Assembly: GCA_018398815.1 (NCBI GenBank)
Contig: CM031620.1
Coordinates: 62,200,519 to 62,214,416 of the forward strand
From: Conus ventricosus
Taxonomy: Eukaryota > Mollusca > Gastropoda > Neogastropoda > Conidae
Direction: 5' to 3'
Length of the DNA stretch: 13,898 nt
Below the pieces are notes generated by a model. It searched no databases, was not told the origin of the DNA, and saw only the letters and a list, made by a program, of their open reading frames with translations. How positions within the stretch are numbered: position 1 is the first letter of the stretch; the number at the start of each line of letters is the position of its first letter. The position numbers and the translations under genes are program-made. Shown here piece after piece: positions 7,975 through 13,898 of this stretch.

Positions 7975-10725
7975 TATATATCTTTTAACTTACTGAACAG
8001 ATATCCTTTTAAGCGCTCTTTGAAAATATAAACTTGAGATTTCTTCTCAAGTAAATGGAGGCAAATTGTTCAATACGTACCCACCAGCTGTAATACAGGC
8101 TTGATTTGTAAAAGTCAATTCCGCAGAGGCATTATTAACTGGTGGACGTGGCCATTGTCGTCTCCGAAACTGTTTTACAATGGAGGAGGTCCTTTCCCAT
8201 TTACCATTCACTTTAAGCATAAATATAGCCTTATTATATCGAGTTTTTGCATTAGGGGAAGGATATCCAAGATTCATAATGCGGTTTAGAGTTAATGAAC
8301 TTAGATTTAAGAAACTAATTTTAATTGCGCGCCTATGCAATCTGCTAAAGGTTTCAGAATGTTTGCGCTGGCTAATCCCATAAAGTAGAAGCCGATAGTC
8401 ATAATTTGACTGTATATGGCCATTAAAAAGAATTGTTTTTCTAGCATGCATATCAGAAATGCTTTTATTTTTATTTGACAACTGAATATTTTTGAGGATA
8501 TTCTTTGTGCGTAGTAAGCTACTGATCGACCATGTTAATAGTTATCAATACAACACCCAAAACTATATTGTTTTTACTTCTTCGATTTTTGGACTAGAAA
8601 CAAAATTGAAATAAATCACAGCATATTTTGACGTTTTTTCTGCTATAATGAAACAGCATTTAGTTTTTTTGCATTACGAGACAATGATTTGATTTCCGCC
8701 CATTTACGGCACTGTTTAAAAAAAACTATCTTAGATCGACTCACACCTGCAAGCAAGGGGGTTAGAATGCATAAGTTGTCATCACAAATAATTCGCAGTC
8801 CACATCGATACGTAGCGAAAATCATTTATATAGATCGAAAAGAGTAAAGGGCTAAGAACAATCCTTGTGAACACCATATTTTTACTGGCTGCAAATCTAT
8901 TTAAGGAATTAACACATACTACCTGTGGAATAGAAAAAATGAGGACATGAACTGAAGATATTTTCAAGAGTCCGAATAAAGCGAGCTTTTTTAGGAAAAA
9001 GATGGTTTAAATATCAAAGCCTTTAGCTAGATCATTTAAGACAACTCCTGTAATGTTTCATTGTAGTAATGTCAAGAGCATTTGTCAATCATTTGCGTAA
9101 GCGCGTATGGCAGGAATGGTTTTCCCATAAACCGACTGCTTAGGAGAATCAAAATCAATTGTTTAAATGGATAGCTAAATATTTTTGATATGTTTTTTCG
9201 AGCGGTTTTGAAAGAATTGACAGAACAGGATACCAGGTTCCAGTAGTTACAAGGGTTGGACGATCCCAGTTTTGTACAGCGTGAACAACTTTTGCTTGTT
9301 TAAACATTCCGGAAAACAGTTTTTTTCTCTATACAAAGGTTATACATGTAATAGAAGTCTGTTATGGACTGGTGCAACAACTTGATTATGTTGGGATCCA
9401 ATCATAAATATCTTTTGGTTTTCGGAGGGGTTCAGTGACATAAGTATGCAAATACTTCGGGTATTGTTTATGTAAGGAAAATGACATAATATTTATATTC
9501 TTGACTTACAATATTCATTACTAATTCTAGATCATTTTCTTTCCATTCATCATTATTTATTAAGTTTTCAGCAACGTAACAAAATAGTTGTTAACTTGCG
9601 TCAGGTACTATCTTTACTGTTAAGTTTTTAGTAATACCCTTTGTTTGTCAATTTTTGATTGCATTCCAAATAGTTCTGGAGTCTTTTTTATTGGATACCA
9701 TTCTTGAAATTATTTGTACTTTGCTTTTTACGTTTCATTGACGCACAAAATTTCTCTTTTTCAAAACCCACGTCGTTTTGCTATAAAATAAAATTCTCTG
9801 AGTGTATTTCCTTTAATACTATTTCCTTTGATAACCACGGCGGTTTAAGATGGTATTTTTACTCGTTTAGCTCGGATGGTGCATGTTTTGTAGATATTGG
9901 AAAATACATTATCCAAACATTTGTCTTGCTTTTTCAGGATCAGTATAATGTATATTGTTGACAGAGGAGAATGTAGCAGGTCAAATTAAAAAATCCTTTT
10001 TCGTAAATCTTTTAAACACACCTATAGTAAGGATAGTTTTTATGACCGGGTTTTGGAATTTGTACCCCCCTTTCCCCCAATAATACAAACTGGGGAGTGA
10101 TTCACTGCACCCTAGTCCCGCTGGAGAAGAGAATTTTCCACAATGTTATATTTAGATGTGACATAAATGTGTCAATGCAGTACTGGGAATTAGTTGTAAT
10201 TCGTGTTGCTCGCTCCACTATCTGTAGTAAATTTAATGAGTATACATTTCGGTCCCATTTTTTGAGGCTTTAACAGTCAATATTGAAGTCACCAAACATA
10301 AACATTTCTTCATTGTCAATTAGAGCGCTCCATCATTCTACTAAATTATCAAACATTATCTGTCAGCCGGATTTCGATATATAATCCAACAAGTATGGGA
10401 CTGACATGCTTATTTTTTATTTCTACCAAACTGATTCGACAACCAAAACTGTTTCCCCAGATTCCCATTCTGTTTTAAAGTTATCGACTGATTACAGTAA
10501 ACTAACAAACCTGTGTCCATTTTAGCTTTTGGATCTAAACGAATATCTTTATAACCAGGACATAGCTATATCAGAATCTAATGTACAGTCAGTTAATCGT
10601 TGATTCTGAAAAACCAACAGGTGAAAGGGATTCCCAATTTCCAAATCGCTGAATATATCAGTTAGCTTTGCATAATACTCGATAATTTTGAGATAGCCAA
10701 TCCGAGTCCTTCTTTGCAAGGCCAG
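7975..10725 (-). pseudogene. LINE ORF2 remnant: endonuclease plus reverse transcriptase
   Basis: A single ORF2 polyprotein, now broken many times. The minus-strand frame opens 10710-10549 with RTRIGYLKIIEYYAKL, matching the start of APE endonucleases, then ends at a stop caused by a one-base shift. GDFNID, an endonuclease core motif, is intact at 10276-10293. The SDHSPV motif near 10082-10105 has lost its SDH part by indel but keeps SPVCII. The linker KYHLKPPWLSKEI lies at 9820-9858. RT landmarks: VLSILSKPLEK (about 9190-9225); motif A, NDLAKGFDI, followed by a stop (about 9006-9039); motif B split between two frames, with LSPLLFSIYINDF (about 8818-8856); motif C aspartates at 8778-8783. C-terminal landmarks are HIQSNYDY (about 8395-8420), LHRRA (about 8325-8342) and NNLPPF (about 8050). 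It cannot be functional. Confidence 0.82.
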
Positions 10726-11030
10726 GTACTCAATGTAGACATAATGAAACTAATGAACGAGAACCAATGATAATGAATTATAAGCACGAATAGAACAACA
10801 CCACAAACTTAAATCGAGGGGTAACAAAATCAAAAAATATAGAATAGTATTTTAGTAAGGAATAACGATTGAATTATAGAAAATTCACAATAGCTCCAAA
10901 ACACTGAAATCGCGATACATACAAATTTCAATCACAAAAACATTAAAATTAAGTCTAACTATTTGTGTACAGTGAATCATCGACGATCCAAAAACAGCCG
11001 GCAATTGAAGATCAGATCTTCGAAAGCATT
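10726..11030. other. AT-rich leader of the minus-strand LINE or flanking DNA
   Basis: Lies just upstream of the endonuclease start on the minus strand. It is T-rich on that strand with no open frame, as expected for the short region before ORF2. A perfect short palindrome, GAAGATC-A-GATCTTC, sits at 11007-11021. No ORF1 zinc knuckle or coiled coil was seen. Confidence 0.4.
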
Positions 11031-12528
11031 ATCAGGCCAACGAACTTTGCAGCACTACCTCTACACATGCTGTTTGATGCCTTTTCAATCCCACCCACAC
11101 CACCAACCCGCCCAACCTACTAGCAACAGCTATATAATAAATACTGGAGAGTAAGGGGGTGGTAGGGATAAGGCAGAAAGAGGGTAGTGAGGGAGCTGGG
11201 AAAAATGGAATGAAAAGGATCAAATTTGGTTTTCGCGATCAGCGCAATGAAATATACCATAGTATTATCAATATGCAACATCCATTCTATTACATGATAC
11301 AAATAGCTTTGAATACATACGTTCTCTGTCTTCCCCACACAAGAAAAACACGAAGTACTAGTTTTATAAACTTGCTGTGTGCAAGAATTTGAGAGCCATA
11401 TTGTTTTTAGCTGCACGCAAAAGGATTAAGCAGATCCCCTTTTGTGTAGAGCTTTGGGCAGGGGGGTCTGCACATGGATATGGAGGACTTTTCAGATTGT
11501 TGTACATTCTCCTGGCAAAATTTGTGTATTCTCAACATTGGAAAACTTTTTTCGTGACAGGGAAACAGAAGAGAAATCCTATCGTGTTATGATCATGTGT
11601 TTTAATTTCCTGTTTTGTTACACCGGAATAGGAGAACCAGTGGAATCCTGAGGATACTGCATGGCTCTCTCATTAACAGTCACAGGAGATAAACAGTGCG
11701 GAAGGCCGGTGCTGGGGAAGGCCTTCTGTCTCATCTGTAGGAGAGACTTGAGGCCCGGCCATTGAATGGTGGGAGAGGACATAGCTCTCTGATGGCTTCA
11801 GGATAGAGGAATGATGGGACCTCCTGGAGAGAGACGGACTAATCCTTTATGTCCCCAGAACGAGGGAGATGGAGGAGGGGCACGATGATGGGGAAAAGAC
11901 TTCCCTGTCGGAAATCCTGGGATAAGGAACTGATGGGGGACATTTGGCCCAACACAGCCTCCTGACCGACATGCTCAGAAGGGAACTGTAGAGGAGTTCT
12001 GTTGACGCACTCAGTGCCCCGGCAACATCGACGACCGAGAGGAAGTTGCATTAGGACTTGCGATGGGGGGATGGCATTGCATGCTGCACGTTTTGGGAAG
12101 TTCGGGAAATGATGGAAAGAGAGAATAGGCAATTCTCCTCATCAGTGACCCGAGAATACAATTGTTGTACATTTACCTCTGGCCCACTGACATAGGACGA
12201 CCATCTCGGACCTGGGGAAAACGACTGTTAACACTTGAATCCTTAGTGAATTCCTGATCTGGATATTGGGAGCAAACTGTATTTCGGTAATTATGCACGG
12301 ATCTTTAAAAATGATATTCTTCTTTCCCAGTTAGACACGCATGCTTTAAATTCCCACAAGCTTTGCTGTGCCTTTTGCACTGGGGGGGTCAGGTTATCGT
12401 ACAATGCTAGACGCGGAGCCCCTGATGCAGCTGTGAAAGCACATGGTTGTCCTAGAAGAGAACATTCATCGCTTTACTGACATGACTCAGATTTTTGTTG
12501 GAGGAAAGATTGCATTATTCAAGTTTAT
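11031..12528. other. Unassigned lower-repeat DNA, purine-rich in the middle
   Basis: No gene recognised. From about 11650 to 12140 the plus strand is rich in G and A without being a simple repeat (GGAGAGA, GATGGGG and GGGGACA patterns). A 97-codon open frame on the minus strand (11839-12132) lies in this zone, but it has no domain-like pattern and no supporting splice sites. It may be intron or intergenic DNA. Confidence 0.45.
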
Positions 12529-12530
12529 GG

Positions 12531-12544
12531 GCGCCCTCTAGCGG
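12531..12544 (-). promoter_or_regulatory. CTCF-like binding motif
   Basis: On the minus strand the bases read CCGCTAGAGGGCGC. This matches 13 of 14 positions of the CTCF core consensus CCASYAGRKGGCRS; the third base is G instead of A, a common variant. CTCF is conserved across most bilaterians, so a site is plausible. A single motif does not show occupancy, and such motifs are also spread by repeats. Confidence 0.35.
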
Positions 12545-13754
12545 GAATATTAGAACCTCATTCTACAGAAGATCTTGGAAAGCGTTTTGACAGCACTGAC
12601 TAATCTTTGTACCAAGATTCCTTAGAGACGGACCAGCGGACAGCTGTTTATCCCCACATGAACCAGTAACAGTCTTGATCTGATCTGATGAAGAAGGGTC
12701 CAGAAGCAAATTTGACAAGTAGTCACTGTTAAACCAGATACATAGTTTTATACATAAATTCCCCACGGGGGGCAAGTTTCTCGGTGATAAACCTTCAGTA
12801 CATGTGAATCCCCACAAGAAGTAATAGATTGTGTGAAGGGAAGGTGACAGAAGAAGGCTTTTTGGAATCTGCTGATGGACCTGACAGTGTCGTTGTTTAC
12901 ACAGAAAGGAACAAAGGTGATTAACCTTGGTGTCAATAAGGAACTAACGGTGGCCTTTGTCAAGTCATGTTGGGGCCTTGTGGAAATGTTGACCAGTGTG
13001 AGACCTCAGTAGTCTACTAGGATCACTGTCATTTGGTTCATCGTCAGCCAGAATTTGGAAAGGGTTGTTTGTCGTAAACACAGACTACTTCTTCAGATTC
13101 CAGTTTTTCACAGTCAAACTTGAGCAGGCTTGTTTTTGTCATAATCAATTGGCAGACAGAGAGATTGTTGTGAATGTCTGGTCATGCTGCATTTGTCAAG
13201 CCGGTAGCTGTCCTGATCAGTTTGAATTTTAGGGGGGCGTTTCATCAAAATACTTCTTCCATAAGAATTGGGAAATACTTTGGTCAGAGTCAGGCTTGTG
13301 TACTGACGACTAACTGAGATGGCACCGTGGGACATTTTAGTTTTTTGATTGCAGACTGTAAAAGTCCCAAGGTGTGTTTCAGGGAGTGATTTCGTTTGAA
13401 AGATGAGCAGTCATTTGTTTGTAAGTAGGAAATTTTTTATTGAGGCATCAATGTAACAGTGAAGAGAGTCAATTTTCTCTGGTCAAAGCCACGTACTTCA
13501 TTTTTTTTACAGCACATTTTTCATCATTCAATAAAAGTCATTGCCACCTGAGATTCCTTTTGCGCATCGTGATATGGTCAATGCAGTTTCAATATATCAG
13601 TTCCCTCTTAACACAGAGACGAACACACACACTGATTTTCTTCTATAAGTTTCGGGGTGAACAACAGAGCGTACGTCGACCGATGCTTTTTGCGTGGTTG
13701 TGACTGGGTGACTCGTGGCGCATGGGGTGACATCGTAGGAAGCGTACCCCTGAC
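12545..13754. other. Unassigned DNA, no gene recognised
   Basis: Mixed composition with no microsatellite or recognised transposon. Plus-strand frames give short open pieces broken by stops, with no family resemblance. Two minus-strand frames are open for roughly 300 bp from the right edge down to about 13600. One contains CRPKCTAC and a serine-rich stretch, but I cannot assign it. Confidence 0.4.
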
Positions 13755-13769
13755 TGCCAGTGTCCGCAG

Positions 13770-13898
13770 TGCGGGAGGGGATGGCTGGAGTGGAGGAAGA
13801 ACGCGAACGCATGCTGTATGTGGCCTCCTCACGTGCACAGGCCGTGCACTTAGGCCGGCAGGGAGGCTGTGTTTCAGGAGAATGTGGGAAGGGACAGT
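13770..13898 (+). other. Possible partial exon with UvrD-like motif VI peptide (weak)
   Basis: From 13754 to the window end one plus frame is open. It reads MAGVEEERERMLYVASSRA from the ATG at 13781. The pattern EEER-x-x-LYVA-x-x-RA resembles motif VI of UvrD/PcrA superfamily 1 helicases, where the arginine contacts ATP, and the VHL that follows fits the hydrophobic strand after that motif. AG dinucleotides ending at 13760 and 13769, after a pyrimidine-leaning stretch, could be splice acceptors, and the ATG has a fair initiation context. Against this, only about 40 codons are seen, no other helicase motif is in the window, and two minus-strand frames are also open here. Treat it as a hint. 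Confidence 0.15.

Larger units (their letters stand above)
7352..10960 (-). mobile_element. Long minus-strand LINE, APE endonuclease type, decayed
   Basis: A non-LTR retrotransposon of the Jockey/CR1/L2 group, reading right to left. The order on the minus strand is an AT-rich leader (about 10960 to 10730), ORF2 endonuclease (about 10710-10080), linker (about 9860-9815), reverse transcriptase (about 9300-8640), C-terminal region (8481-7975), a 3' UTR with GA/G-rich low complexity (7597-7710), and the CGTT tail at 7352. The left end is supported by the tail. The right end is a guess, because no ORF1 or target-site duplication was identified. That the 3' UTR (7380-7975) belongs to the element is inferred from continuity and from the tail. 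At about 3.4-3.6 kb it would be a long 5'-truncated copy. Confidence 0.75.

Noticed and set aside
11839..12132. 97-codon open frame on minus
   Set aside because: It has no domain-like pattern or conserved motif, lies in purine-biased DNA where stops are rarer on the opposite strand, and has no splice or start evidence.
12483..12489. AP-1 site TGACTCA near the CTCF-like motif
   Set aside because: A seven-base match is expected by chance about once or more in a window of this size, counting both strands.

Overview
This looks like repeat-dense, non-coding eukaryotic nuclear DNA. The evidence is long simple repeats, two tandem minisatellites, decayed non-LTR retrotransposons on both strands, a scaffold gap of exactly 1000 N, and no bacterial-style gene packing or ribosome binding sites. 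The LINE families (Jockey/CR1/L2-type, one with an ATT-repeat tail and one with a CGTT-repeat tail) and the GT, GA and CTGT microsatellites resemble marine invertebrate genomes, most likely a mollusc and possibly a gastropod. That placement is from memory of such repeats and is not proven by the window.

Layout. 1-1684: 3' part of a plus-strand LINE whose reverse transcriptase is broken by frameshifts and stops, with a 209-bp GT microsatellite in its 3' UTR and an (ATT)n tail. 1734-1937: C-rich then G-rich low-complexity DNA. 2012-2818: about 18 copies of a noisy ~44-bp minisatellite, ending 80 bp before the gap (2899-3898). 3899-4596: unassigned. 4597-5004: a run of 46 C, then (CTGT)n and (CT)n. 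5120-5765: 24 nearly identical copies of a 27-bp minisatellite. 6196-6547: a long GA-rich tract. 6546-7412: three minus-strand retroelement 3' ends close together. 7352 to about 10.75 kb: a minus-strand LINE with a recognisable endonuclease and reverse transcriptase, full of stops and frameshifts. 11.03-13.9 kb: lower-repeat DNA with no convincing host gene, one CTCF-like site, and a short open stretch at the right edge with a weak helicase-like peptide.

No intact host gene is visible and nothing acts as an operon or pathway. Most open frames in the window are artefacts of simple or tandem repeats, or of the N gap. The protein-level content that can be supported is the two retrotransposon ORF2 remnants. 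I found no convincing new biological system. The items most worth a second look are the codon-multiple 27-bp array between opposed CT/GA tracts, the cluster of same-strand retroelement tails next to microsatellites, the C46 run, and the right-edge open frame.
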